Assembly: GCA_010645155.1 (NCBI GenBank)
Contig: CM021315.1
Coordinates: 3,132,168-3,196,167 of the forward strand
Source of the DNA: Tigriopus japonicus
Taxonomy: Eukaryota > Arthropoda > Copepoda > Harpacticoida > Harpacticidae
Direction: 5' to 3'
Length of the DNA: 64,000 nt
In this document: positions 21,363-32,254 of the stretch, in pieces
Position numbering within the stretch: position 1 is the first letter of the stretch
How the letters are laid out: the number at the start of each line of letters is the position of its first letter
Position numbers and translations under genes: made by a program
Notes under the pieces: generated by a model
Seen by the model: the letters and a program-made list of their open reading frames with translations, nothing else
What the model was told of the DNA's origin: nothing
The model's database searches: none

Positions 21363-22089
21363 GCCGCAATAGATGCCGCAGTTTTTTTCGTGGATGACAG
21401 TAGTTTTGGTTGTGAATGTCTATAATCTTAGTACAAATGCCATTTTGTTGAGGTTTTTGTATTTTGGGTTCATTTTTGGTAAGCCCTATTGAGCATCGGT
21501 CGTTCATTTATTTTCCTCAATTTTGCCTGAAATATTTTTTCTGACCCAAATATTCGAGGATATATTTATTTTTTCCTTGGAAAAGCCAAAATATTTAAAA
21601 AAATCGACGAAAAATGGATATATATTTTTTAAAAATATTTTATACTTTAAAAAATTTATTTCCGGGCCGTAGTGATTTGTAATTTGATTTTTTTTCTGCT
21701 CTTTAGTGATTATACCAAACATTTTGTTCGTGTCGTTCCGATGTGCTCTCCAACTATGGATGTATGAATAGAGCAAGCAAAGCTCGGTTGGGGCCTCATT
21801 TTTTTAACAAAAAAACATTTCTAAAATCCATCAATTAAAGAAAAGGACATTAAAACTATTGTCTTTAATTAATGTTAAAGCAATGTCAACAATCTGATTC
21901 TAAATGTTATGTGTCGAGTAATTCCTTGGTTGGTCCACATTGATCCAGTAATATAAGCCATTGAAACACATCTACTGACAATGATTGGTTTTATAAATAT
22001 TTATATTTTTATCCAAAAATATATCCTCATCTCATCTTTGAACGAGTAAAAAGCCTTGCACCGCGTGAAATATCTTGTTTTCTTTCTAG

Positions 22090-22283
22090 AATGTGAAAGG
22101 GAAGGCTTCAATTGCGAGGAAACACCATTCGAAACATTGAAGACCTACCACTTTCCATATTGCAAGCAATTGTGTGCGGAACGAGGAGCAACCACTGCTA
22201 CAGGCCGATTGTTACGTTGGTGGGCTTTTAGGTATACAGGGCGCGATTGGTATTTATTAATCGACTTTGGCGCCTTTGTTTGA
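22090..22283 (+). CDS. Secreted cysteine-bearing peptide, exon 2
   Basis: Follows the acceptor TTTCTTTCTAG and continues the frame from exon 1. The mature part starts ECEREGFNC and shows a C-x6-C-x15-C-x3-C pattern, then a basic, Trp-rich end RLLRWWAFR. The CxxxC followed by a Gly-containing turn recalls CSalpha-beta defensin- or toxin-like folds, but the later cysteines of that fold are absent here, so this is only a hint. The frame as it stands reads into a mariner insertion and stops at 22281-22283 (87 residues in all). Before the insertion it would have stopped at 23164-23166 (74 residues). Alternatively AG|GTATAC at 22231/22232 is a donor and a third exon exists. Confidence 0.65.
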
Positions 22284-23156
22284 AAAATCAGTTGGAGCTA
22301 CAGACTTGAAATTTTGTCAGCTGCTAGCTGAGACACTTGGGCGTTGTTGGACGAAAAATGGCTGCCAAAGAAGAATTTACAATCCCAAACCTGTGGAAAA
22401 GGCATGGAGCCTTGCTTGGAATCCGCGCCGGAAAGGACAACAAGCAGATTGCTGACACTTTGGGCGTCACTGTGCCCTTTGTTTGGAGGGTGAGGAAGGA
22501 CTTGGAGGATTCTGGAGGTGACTATGAGGCTACTGCATCAAGGGCTGAGCATTCCAGAAGGTCTGATGCCTTGAGAATCCCTGAAATGGTGGCCCAGGTG
22601 GAAAAACTCGTGACCAATGATCCAGGGAAGTCCATGCGTGCCATCAGCCGAGATCTTGGATGCTCCGAGTTTTTGATTGAACGATTGGATGAAAGAGGTA
22701 GCCCAAGGCAAGCATATCATTTGGCAACAAGACTCTGCTCCTTGTCACACGTCGAAAAGGAGTCTGGAGTGGCTGGAGGACAATTTCGAGGACTTCATTG
22801 GACCCGACTTTTGGCCTCCTAACTCTCCTGATCTGAATCCTTTGGATTATTTTGTGTAGGGCGCAGTTGAGAGACACACTAACAAGTCCCCATGCAATAC
22901 GGTGAATGAGTTGAAGCAGAGGATCCAGAATGAGTTCAACAACTTGCCCAAGGCCATGGTGGAGAAGACCTGCTCCCGATTCAGACCGAGAATAGAGAAA
23001 GTTATTGCCAATGGGGGTGTTTTTTTATATAAATGGATAGTGCTTTCAATGAGGAATCCAAATCTGTGCTTATTTCAAAAATCGGTTGATAACTGAGGAA
23101 ATGGCAGCCTTTTTCCTGCAGCACCCCTGAAATTAATAAATACCAATCGCACCCTG
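22237..23156 (+). mobile_element. Mariner-type deletion derivative, 920 bp, TA duplication
   Basis: The TIRs are CAGGGCGCGATTGGTATTTA at left and, as complement, CAGGGTGCGATTGGTATTTA at right: one mismatch in 20, and matching continues to ATTAAT. TA flanks both sides (22235-22236, 23157-23158). It encodes the two ends of a transposase but lacks the middle. The near-identical ends imply a recent insertion into the secreted-peptide gene. Confidence 0.9.
22359..23096 (+). pseudogene. Mariner-type transposase with internal deletion (DD37D)
   Basis: The N-terminal part MAAKEEFTIPNLWKRHG carries helix-turn-helix DNA-binding segments (NKQIADTLGVTVPFVWRV; SMRAISRDLGCSEFLI). It then jumps to NDWMKEVAQGKHIIWQQDSA in another frame near 22677, so the region with the first catalytic Asp is deleted. 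The second Asp (QQDSAPCHTS) and third (NSPDLNPLDYFVWG) remain, with 37 residues between them by count. An in-frame TAG at 22857 replaces Trp in FVWGAVERH. No active enzyme can be made from this copy. Confidence 0.85.
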
Positions 23157-23329
23157 TATTTTCTGAATTGACTCTGAGAATCGAACTTCAAAAAGGATAT
23201 TTGCGTTACAAACACGGTGGCGCACTCTATGACGTTCCTTATGAAACAATCATTTTTACCAATGTTGTTAGGTAATCCCTCATAGAGGGCGGTTTTGTCG
23301 ACGTCAAAATTGAGATATCTCTATTTTAT

Positions 23330-25569
23330 TTATCTATGATAACAAGCAAGAGCCCTTGCGTTAGTCATGGTCCATTAGAAATGAGAAGAGCAATCAACAT
23401 GAGCGCCCTTCGGCGTTCTTTAGCTGAAATTAGATGGAGGAATTTGCCTTTTGATGAACCCGTCAAATCTTTTGATAAGTTTAACTCTAAGCTGCAAAAA
23501 ACAATCCATGAGACTTGCCCGATCCTTGAAAGGAAATTCAATAAATCTGTTTACAAACGTAACCCATGGATGACAAATGGGTTTCTTGCTTCACGGAAAA
23601 GAAAAGGAATGTTGCACTTGAACTTCCAGAAAAAAACCTCTGAGGAGAACAAGCAAATATTTTCTGCGTACTCGAAAAAGTATTATAACCTGATCAAGGC
23701 AGCCAAAGCGAGGTATTGGCAGGATTTTTTTGATTCAAACTCTTCGAATGCAAACAAAACGTGGAGGGGTGCGAAAAACCTTCTAGGATACGCTAATTAA
23801 ACGGGGAAACCCCCGAAGAGTTTGATTTGTAACGGTCAATCGCAGAGAGATGGCAAATTCTTTAACAACTACTTTGCTTCTGTTGGTACCAACTTGCAAA
23901 AGGAGCTTCCCTCTCTCTATGCTGATGAAAATGACCCCTGCAAGCACATTCCTTCACTAGCAAACCAACGATCATATTATTTCAAATTGGTAACACCCAA
24001 AGACATTTCGAAAATCATTGACAGTTTACCAAACAAGTCGAGTCATGGATTTGATGGCATATCCGACGTGATTATGTAGGGTATCAAAAGCGAAATTTCT
24101 TGGGCACTCGCCCGACTTGTAACAATCTCTCTGACATCTGGAATTATTCCTCAGAATGGAAAGTAGGCAAAGTTTTACCCTTATTCAAGGGTGGTGACCC
24201 CACAATAATGTCAAATTATCGCCCAATCAGTATTCTTTCGTCATTTTCAAAAGTTTTGGAAAAAGCTGTATATCAGCAAATGTTCACTGTTTTCAATGAA
24301 AATCATCTCAGTGACGTTCAGTTCGGTTTTCGTCCCAAACATTCGACCATGCACGCAATCCATAACTTCTTTCAAAATATTTCGACAAATTCAGAAAAAA
24401 AACACTCGATTGGTCTATTTGTGGACCTTAAGAAAGCATTTGACACTGTTGATCAGTCGAAATCCTTCTATCTAAATAGACCAAATATGGTTTCAGTAAA
24501 AACGTGACCAGATGGGTAAAAAACTACTTGCAAAACAGATGTCAGAGAGTGGAAATTGAAGGGCACTTTTCTGAACCTGCCCTTATAACGTGTGGGGTGC
24601 CTCAGGGGAACATTCTTGGACCACTTCTCTTCCTTATCTATATAAATGACCTTCCAATGCAACAAAATTCAAAGTAACAATGTTCGCCGATGACACGACA
24701 CTTCAACACTTTTCTACGGACATACTCACTCTAGAGAAGGAAAGCGGGGTGTGGCTACAAAGAATTTCAAGTTGGTCTCAAACCAATAGACTTACAATTA
24801 ATCTTGAGAAAACTAAACTAATTTTATTTAATCCTAGTAATGGTTTTCACAACTTTAACCTTTCTTTGAATGGCAAATCGATTCAACGGGTTGGATGGAG
24901 GCATCAAACAAAAGCCGTAAAATTTTTAGGACTTTACATCGATGACAAATTAGATTGGAAATATCACGTTTTTGAGCTAATTAAAACTTTACGAAAGTTA
25001 CTTTTCACGTTCTTTTTAGCCCAGCAAGCCTTACCGTCTACACTACGACAAGTTTTGTTTAATGCCTTGATAAAATCAAAATTGGAATACGGCTTTGAGT
25101 ATTTCGGTAATTCGCCCGCAATAAAATCACTAGATCCCGTTCAGAAAAGTGCAATTCGTTGGATTGTGAAAGCAAAAAGAATAGACCACACAAGCAAAGC
25201 ATTCAAAAGGCTGATATTCTCAAAGTTCGTGATCTAATACGAGTAAAACGACTGAAATTTATGTTTCTTTGTTTAAATGATGTAACACCTCGAATCATAA
25301 ACACCTTTTCTTTTGGAGATAGGAGGGGTGGAGACATTCGTTTTGACCTTCCATTACACAGACTGTCCTGGTTTCAAAAATTACCACACTATGATTTTCC
25401 TAGAACCTGGAACGAGTATACATTTGAAAAAGAGCTTCAGTTTTTTGCACACAAGTATTCGATGAAGCAATGGGTCCGGCATCTGACTGAATCAATCATT
25501 TCGTCCTATCCCACCATATGTAACATCAAACAATGCTTCTCTTGTAAAAGTCATTCGAGCTCTTCCTGA
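23330..25569 (+). pseudogene. Jockey-superfamily LINE reverse transcriptase (LINE C), decayed
   Basis: Reverse transcriptase of a non-LTR element that has lost its endonuclease by 5' truncation. Visible parts in order are RYWQDFFDS, KFFNNYFASVG, SHGFDGISDVI, KVLPLFKGGDPT, NYRPISILSS, FGFRPKHST, motif [25 protein letters not shown], motif C FADD (24683-24694) and FLGLYIDDKLDW. Breaks seen: an in-frame TAA at 23798, TAG at 24077, a frame change near 24150, a deletion/shift near 24470-24510, a shift just before FADD near 24675, and one near 25195. The final frame ends at 25567. The tail to about 25830 is AT-rich with a short CATA microsatellite. Confidence 0.85.
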
Positions 25570-26936
25570 TTCCCTACCGCACGAATAGTCCGAGAGCAGC
25601 GGTTGGATGCAATGGCAGTGGACCCTCATGAGCATTCCAAAGGACAATCGGGTTTTTGTTGATATTGCAAGCTTTATGAAGACATTTCTATGATCTGTAC
25701 CAGCCTCTTGAAAACAAGCCTTATGGCTTAAGAGGTTCATGGGTCGTTTTCCCTTCTCTTTTACTTTCATTTTTAATCTTATTTTAATTAACTTATTTTA
25801 AACAAGACCCAATACATACATACATAAGGTATACCGTATACATACATGTAACGCAAAAGCTTAAGTGTGTGTTCTTCCTATCTGTCACTTATTCTATGTT
25901 TTGGCAGAAAAGTTCCTAGTTATAGTACTCAAATCCAAGGCATGGTCAGCCTTTGACGTGTTCCGGTCTTTCAAGAAAGTAATTGCAACAGCATAAAATG
26001 ACCCAATAACATTGCCCAATTCCACCTTTGATTCATCAACAGCACAGTTGTCATTTGCCTGGTCACACATTTCAAATGTTCCCGCACTTTTGTCCGCTCA
26101 CGAGTTGGCGACGGGTGACACGTTTTTACGATTACACTCCCTCTAGTATTTAATAGATCTCAATGTTCCCGACTAGCCAGCACAGTGAATGCACTCGGAA
26201 AGAGACAAAACGCCCAAAATTTTTATCAAATGTGCCAACAAATCAGCCAAGTAAACCATGATAAAACTGATAAATCAACCAGCAACTGCAACCAGCAACC
26301 AGCACCAACAATCGCAAGTAATACTCAATGAGGCAAACACATCGCCGTTTATCAGGTGACAAGAGAATTTTCACGGAAAAGCAAGCCACGCAATGATGAA
26401 TTTTAGTTGAAAGCTACAAAAATCGCCACAAGGTGGTGACAAAACAGGGGCAAATTCTCTTGATTTCAGATCTATCCTCAACTTTAACTTGTTGCCAAAA
26501 ATTGCAGCTTCCATCTTAAAGTGGATTTCTCTTCATATTTCGAGTCATCTAAAGCTCAGCCACGATATTATTGTGTACAAAAATCAAAAAGCCATCCTGA
26601 GTAATCACAAATTAAGGCCAAAGACTAAACAGAACCTCCCAACCGTTTCTACCTCAAGATGACGCTGATTGTCATTTTTCTATTTGATTGAACTTTGCTT
26701 CCATAATTAAGAAGGCTTGGTCCGATGGCGAGTTGTTCATTTTGAGAACAAGAGAGGGCACCCAAGTAGGATGTGATGAGGGCATGCTAAATCATGTGAG
26801 AGCCATCTAGGTGAAGCAAATGTTGGTTTTCTTTAAGATCCTAAATACGATTCCGATTCAATTCATAAACCATTTATCAATTTTGTTTTGTTACAATAAT
26901 TTTGAAATATGTTATGTAAAAACCGACAATAGAGCC
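25570..26936. repeat. Non-coding; 26418-26637 is a dispersed repeat
   Basis: No gene seen. The part 26418-26637 (AATCGCCACAAGGTGG through GGCCAAAGACTA) matches the reverse complement of 49266-49492 at about 85%. A (CATA)n tract lies near 25813-25826. Confidence 0.5.
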
Positions 26937-26938
26937 TA

Positions 26939-27775
26939 CAGGGTCCGCCAAAACCTTGGCATTTCACGAAAACAACTCTAACCAAAAAACTAGTGGGCTG
27001 ATTTCCATGCTCTTTACCAACTTAAAAACTAGAAACAAAGCCACACAACTTATATTTCTATCAGTTTTTACGTTTTATGTCATAATTTTCAACCAACTTC
27101 GGTTGAACTACATGAAGTAGGGGCCCTCTGCGACAGCCTCCTGAATGTTCTTCACGTGCCTCACCGGGTTCCTCCTGGACATCTCCTTCACCGTGCGCAC
27201 GTTGGCGGCCGTCATCTTGGTATTGGGCCTCCCGCCCTTGAAGTTGTACTTCGTGACGCCGTTCCTCTCCCTGATGGACTTCAGGATCTTGTACACGGCC
27301 GGGACAGTGTAGTCAACAGTCATAGCGATCTCCTTGGCTGTCTTCCCGGCCTCAGAGAGGAACTGTATAGGCGCCCTGGCCTCGTTCAGGGCGTTCTTCT
27401 TGACGATGCCGGCACTGGACGCACGAGACAGAAATCGGTGACTTTTGGAAAAATGGTCATAACTTTTTTGTTTCTCGTCGGATTTTCAAAAACTTGGGCC
27501 CATTTGAAAGGTATTTAAATGGTCTATCACGAGAAAAAACTTAGGCAGACTTTGGCATTTTTACTAGGGCTCAAGGACTCGGTCGCAAATGGACTTTAGT
27601 GCACTTTTTGCACGGCCCCCTGGGTCTCGGTGTGTCACTGGATCTCTTTTGTTTGTTATTGTTCTTAACCAGTTTAGACACCATACTGGACGCACAAAAC
27701 GTTTCATGCCAATCGGCTGCTTCGTTACGTAGATATTCGCATTTATATCAAGTGCCAAGGTTTTGGTGGACCCTG
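26939..27775 (-). mobile_element. Mariner-like deletion derivative, 837 bp, TA duplication
   Basis: The ends are CAGGGTCCGCCAAAACCTTG and, as complement of the right end, CAGGGTCCACCAAAACCTTG; the match continues to GCA. TA flanks both sides (26937-26938, 27776-27777). It holds only an N-terminal transposase remnant. The TIR shares the CAGGGT start with the element at 22237 but differs beyond, so it is a separate family. Confidence 0.85.
27108..27427 (-). pseudogene. Mariner-like transposase N-terminal remnant, GC-rich
   Basis: The minus strand reads AGIVKKNALNEARAPIQFLS, then GKTAKEIAMTVDYTVPAVYK, KYNFKGGRPNTKMTAANVRT and RNPVRHVKNIQEAVAEGPYF before a TAG at 27108. This is the helix-turn-helix DNA-binding end of a Tc1/mariner-type transposase (GRP motif between two HTH units). 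The catalytic domain is deleted. Codons here end overwhelmingly in C or G, in contrast to every other coding stretch in the window. Confidence 0.75.
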
Positions 27776-27777
27776 TA

Positions 27778-28262
27778 GCTTACAAAGAAAACATGTTTCT
27801 CTCTGCTTGACCTCATTCAACTGAAAATATCATCAATTCCTCGGTATTTTGTGTAAGCCACAACCGTACATCTAATACCAAACCCTAGAACCTGATAATG
27901 GATCACAAATGTAATTCGGATTTTCTCTTACTCATTTATGCATCTGCTTCATTTAGCATGTCCTTCGCCCCTCACCGATAAAAAAGAGGTTCTTCTCTCT
28001 CCTTCTCCTTTTCGGGAGAATTATGTAAGATAAAATATGAACAAATTTGTAATGGATTTAACAAGATCAATATCAGTCAGGAGAAGGCAGTTGTATCTTA
28101 GCAAAAGAGAGATTGGTTGTTATAATTTTTGTTTTGTTAACATGGAAGAGCACATTAGCCAGAGGTGCATTGATGCCGGCCCCATTGTTGATGATATTGC
28201 CAACATTGTGGGGTCTTGCTCATCACTGTGCATGCATTCAAGAAGAGGTGGGAAGACCAGGG
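27778..28262. other. No gene seen
   Basis: AT-rich spacer. The part 28143-28250 is less AT-rich and open on the plus strand (CIDAGPIVDDIANIVGS), but I recognise no family. Confidence 0.4.
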
Positions 28263-28960
28263 CACCACTAAAGGCTTTATATACAAAGAATCGCAAAGGT
28301 CTGGAATCGAAGGTCTTCTCTGATTAGAGGGTTCCTTGGGACCCAAGTTCTGATTGGTCAAGCAACCCCTTGCGCCAACGTGACTAGATGCAGCTTGTCT
28401 TGGAAGCTTTCAGGCCTCAAAAAATTACCAATTCGTGGCTTCTAAATCAAGATTAACATATTGAATGTTTCACGTGACTAAAAAAGAGAGGCCCCTACTA
28501 ATTTATGAAGTTTTAGACATGAGATTGTATGAAAAAGTGGAAAGAGTCAACCCCTTTCTTTTTTGGACACCCTGATGATCTCTACTCCACATGAGATTGG
28601 GAGGGCAAGGAGAAGACAGGGGATCTCAGTTGCTGAACAAAGGGTGGCACTTTACATGCCATTTCCAAATTGGTGTTTCTGGACTTTCTGTGAGGAAAAG
28701 AAAAAAATACTACAGAATGTTGAAATTTCTTTATGTTTTAACATGGCAATTTGTTTCTGAAACATGTATCTATAGGATTGAAAGGCATTTAATCGCAATT
28801 TTCCTGGGACAATAGCTTTCAAGACATGCCGCATCTAGTCACGCTGCCGCAAGGGGTTGCTTGACCAATCAGAACTTGGGTCCCGAGGAACCCTCTAATC
28901 AGAGAAGACCTTCGATTCCAGACCTTTGCGATTCTTTGTATATAAAGCCTTTAGGCACCA
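28263..28960. repeat. Inverted pair of promoter-like arms (CCAAT + TATA)
   Basis: Arms 28263-28392 and 28831-28960 are reverse complements (about 93% identical over 130 bp), separated by 438 bp. Each arm, read outward, contains GACCAATCAG, then CTAATCAGAG, then TATATAAAG about 74 bp after the CCAAT box. The layout equals two divergent polymerase II core promoters. No gene is recognised beyond either TATA box, so it may instead be a foldback element that carries such a sequence. Confidence 0.65.
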
Positions 28961-30029
28961 CCACCATCATAGGCTTTCTCCAGATTGTGTTAGATAAAGT
29001 GATTTATATTCACTTTGTTCATATTTTAAGTCTGCACACTATTTACGTAGTTATCAGGTTCAAATGTTGTCTTCGATGTTGAATTGACTATTAAAGCTGA
29101 GACAACTTTATTGTTCCTCCTACCGGTAAAGGGAAGACAATTATTGATCTTGATATTTCTATAATTCCGTAATCAAATCCATAAGCTAATACAGAAAACG
29201 GCATAAAAATCTGCAGAACACTCCGCAAGCCTCCAAGGATGAGTGCCAGAACATTGACTTTGTGCTCAAATAAAAAGCACCATGTTAGCCAAAAAACTGT
29301 CTAAAGTTAAGAGTATTTGTCAAAGTAGCCATCATTTGGTAAAACGTATCTCGAAAAGGACAAAATATTTTGCTTTCTACGAAAATGATATATAATATCT
29401 TTTTAGTTAAGAATATATCTTTATATATAATATCTTTTTCGTTAGAATTGTCGTGTTTAAGATAAATCTAGAAATGATTTTCCCAGAAATAAAAAGAATC
29501 AAACAAAGTGCTAAAGTGCTGCATTGTTAGATTTTACTCTTATTTGAAGATCCATTGAGAAATTCAAGAACATGGCATGGCATAAACGACATGCTAAAGT
29601 GCGGCAGTACATCAAAAAAGACGAAGAGAACGGTCCAGCTCAGTAAACATAAGCTAGGCCTGTTTGTCTACTCCGTAGCACCGTCGTGGCCTCTGGTGTC
29701 TCATTGCTTCACTAAAATTCTACGATCGCATCTCATTCTCGACCGTTTGTTGCGGAGCAACTGACCGTTTGAAATATTTGATCGAGCTCAGAACAGGAAA
29801 GAACAGAATCACCAGAAAAGAGCGGCGCAACACTACGGAGCACAAAATCAACAACCTTTTTCTCACTGTCCTCAGCAAAAAGACGTTACTTTGATACTTT
29901 TGCATTACTGCAAAAAAGGAATGTATGAAAATATACGAAATATGACCATAGCAGGTGTACAAAATATCCCGAAAGTTTTAGTTACTCTTATTTTCGATAA
30001 GATATGGCCACACTGTTTGAAGAGGCCAA
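28961..30029. other. No gene seen
   Basis: AT-rich sequence with a TATATAATATC duplication near 29388-29437 and nothing else recognised. Confidence 0.45.
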
Positions 30030-30037
30030 GTTAACAC

Positions 30038-30344
30038 TACAAATGTGTTTCGAGTTGGATTTTTGGCAGAGTTTTGCCATTTTGGTTTTTAGGGTCAAAA
30101 ATCTGACTACAACTAAACTTTTCAAGAGACAATAGACCTTGTCTATCATAAAATATGGCAGCACTGCCAACTCGAAATCTATAAGTGTAACTACTAATAA
30201 AACTCGAAATCGAACTAGTTCAAGTGTTGCCAAATTGGTCCTTGTTTAGGTCTTTTCAAAAAGTTCAATACAACCTACCCTTTTTAGCAGCGATAAACTT
30301 CCTAGTCAAAATTGGCAGCACTCCTGGTTCGAAACACATCACAA
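30038..30344 (+). mobile_element. hAT-like MITE, 307 bp (8-bp TSD GTTAACAC)
   Basis: Perfect 8-bp direct repeats GTTAACAC lie at 30030-30037 and 30345-30352. The terminal repeats are degenerate (TACAAATGTGTTTCGA versus complement TTGTGATGTGTTTCGA). The interior (GGTCAAAAATCTGACTAC, CTTGTTTAGGTCTTTTC) is shared in the same orientation with 42745-43067. Confidence 0.7.
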
Positions 30345-30505
30345 GTTAACACTGTTTTGTTCACCAGAATAATGTTGCCCTTACTCAACCGATTTTGAAC
30401 AACCTGCTTAACGTACTCTGACACAAAAAAACATCACTAGGGTGCATTTGAAAAGCTGTCAATATTTTTGGAAATTACAATGTCCGGACATCAGTCACTT
30501 GGACG

Positions 30506-31545
30506 ATGGGAGCTCGGGGACGTGGATTGGGCATCCTTGAGGCTGAAATGTCCATTAGAACCATAGCCAAGACTCTCAAGGTGTCCCCCAACACCTTTTT
30601 TTGGAAGAAAAAGATTTATAGAGAGGAGAACCTTAATGATCGTCCAAGGACAAGGTGGCCTTCTGGCCTTATCTGCGTGGCCAAGATTGTCATCTCCAAG
30701 TCAGTGGGCAAGAGATACCATTCCACAGCGAGTTTAGCGGCAAAACTTGCTGCAAATGGTCACAAAACTTCCAAATCACCTGTGCACCGTTACATGAAGG
30801 ATAAGCTTGTTGTTTTTTGTCTAGAAGACCAAAAGGCCGAAAATCACTAGCTATCACAATGGCTGGCAAGGCTAAAATTCTGCAAGGAGCAGAAGGGATG
30901 GACTGGTGATGGCTGGAGGCGGGTGTGCTTCTCAGATGAGTGTCCCATTCATCTGTTTCAGCCAACAAATGTCCAAATTGATCGACTCTGGGCGGGCGCA
31001 TCCTAGTGTCAAAGTTCCCGTCCAACAAACTGAAGCACCCAGACAGAGTCCGTCATGGTTTGGTGAATTATGTCGTCTCAGGGTCTGTCTGAACTTTACT
31101 TCATTGAAAAAATGAGCGCGTGACGCCCCAATACCATGTGGAGAAGATCCTTGCTGGTCCATGTTTGGCAGCCTTCACCAAAAAGGCCAGGAGAGGTCCA
31201 CGTTTAGTATGCAGAATGGTGAGCAACATGTCCTCTGCGATTTTTCAACAGGAAGGGGCGCCCAGCCACACATCTCATCTTGCTCAAATGTGATGCCAAA
31301 ATAACCTCCCTGGGTGTTGGCCAAAGGCTATGTGGCCACCTAATTCACCTTACCTGTCTCCAATTGAAAACCTTTGGTTAATCTTGGAGCAAAGGCTGGC
31401 AAAGATGCCTGGTGGCACCCCCCTTAAACGACTCAAATTACAAGTGAAACAAGCCTGGTCAGAGATTGAACCCAACACTTTGGAGAACCTTTTTTATAAC
31501 AGGAATGCCCTAAAGAATATCAAAGAAAATTCCTTTCCAGGGTAA
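30506..31545 (+). pseudogene. Tc1-like transposase (DD37E spacing), decayed
   Basis: The protein starts GARGRGLGILEAEMSIRTIA (HTH) and continues with NLNDRPRTRWPSG (GRPR-like hinge). It shows RVCFSDECPIHLF (first Asp), QQEGAPSHTSHLAQ where the second catalytic Asp should be, and WPPNSPYLSPIENLW (Glu). From the QEG Glu to the final Glu I count 37 intervening residues, unlike the 34 of classical Tc1, so a DD37E-type element is likely. Damage: a stop at 30848, frame changes between 30900 and 31100, and TGA for Trp near 31288. The frame ends at 31543. Terminal repeats were not found. Confidence 0.8.
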
Positions 31546-31836
31546 CAAAATTTTTTGGGACGTACTGTCTTAAGGTGAAATAATGGCGATTATTTCATTA
31601 TACGGTTTTATCAATCCTGAAGCAAACAAGGAATGTATATCCTACCAATTAAATAAAGTCCAACATATTCATTCCATAGCAATCACTCATAGAAAACCAA
31701 ATAGCATTTTCCTACAACTCCAACTTTGTTACCTTTTGATTATCCCATGTTGACTTGTGAGGTCGAATTTATGATTAAAGTTGATACACACACCGTTGAG
31801 GAGGAAAAAGAATCCATCATCTAATTCTATGTAGAT

Positions 31837-32252
31837 CAGGGGTTCTTAAACTTTTTTGAGCCAGGGCTCCCTTAGAGCTTCTTGAGAAGCCCACTTCCCT
31901 CAAAGGCTTGCAATGTTTCTTGTGGTCCCATATGAGTTTGGAAATAAGAGTTCAAATACGTTATATTCATTAAGAAAAATTGTCATACTCTGATCAGCTC
32001 TCATGCAGCTGTTTTTAATTGTGTAACAAAGGAAGAAGGTCCGTAAAATGGTTACAAAAGCTTTTCTAAAGTTGCATTGTTTTATGAAAATGGACTTTGA
32101 AGTAAATTCACACGTCTTGCTTTTTCAAAACTTTCAATCAATTAAATCATTTTGGAGCATTGTTAGAAGAGAATGAATGGCATCATTGGAAAACTTTGAC
32201 CGTTTTGGTGTTTTTCAAAAATTCTTTTGGGCCCCCAATTTAAGAACCGCTG
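31837..32252. mobile_element. hAT-like MITE with CAGGGGTTCTTAAACT ends
   Basis: The left end is CAGGGGTTCTTAAACTTTTT and the complement of the right end is CAGCGGTTCTTAAATTGGGG. This CAGNGGTTCT form is classic for hAT elements. The flanks ATGTAGAT (31829-31836) and ATCAAGAT (32254-32261) agree at 6 of 8 positions. 416 bp, non-coding. Confidence 0.7.
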
Positions 32253-32254
32253 AA

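Larger units (their letters stand above)
18826..22089 (+). other. Intron of the secreted-peptide gene
   Basis: GT-AG intron of 3264 bp (donor GTAAAA, acceptor TTTCTTTCTAG). It contains low-complexity AATAAT repeats near 19440-19510, a mariner scrap at 20290-20635 and a hAT MITE at 21029-21362. The remaining AT-rich sequence shows no other feature. Confidence 0.7.

Noticed and set aside
22237..22283. Treating the 15 residues after the mariner boundary as native peptide sequence
   Set aside because: They are encoded by the mariner terminal repeat and therefore post-date the gene.
28037..28327. 96-codon frame with CIDAGPIVDDIANIVGS
   Set aside because: No recognised family, no splice context, and its end overlaps the inverted promoter-like arm.
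29555..29764. 69-codon frame
   Set aside because: No similarity, no flanking splice sites, and random codon composition.
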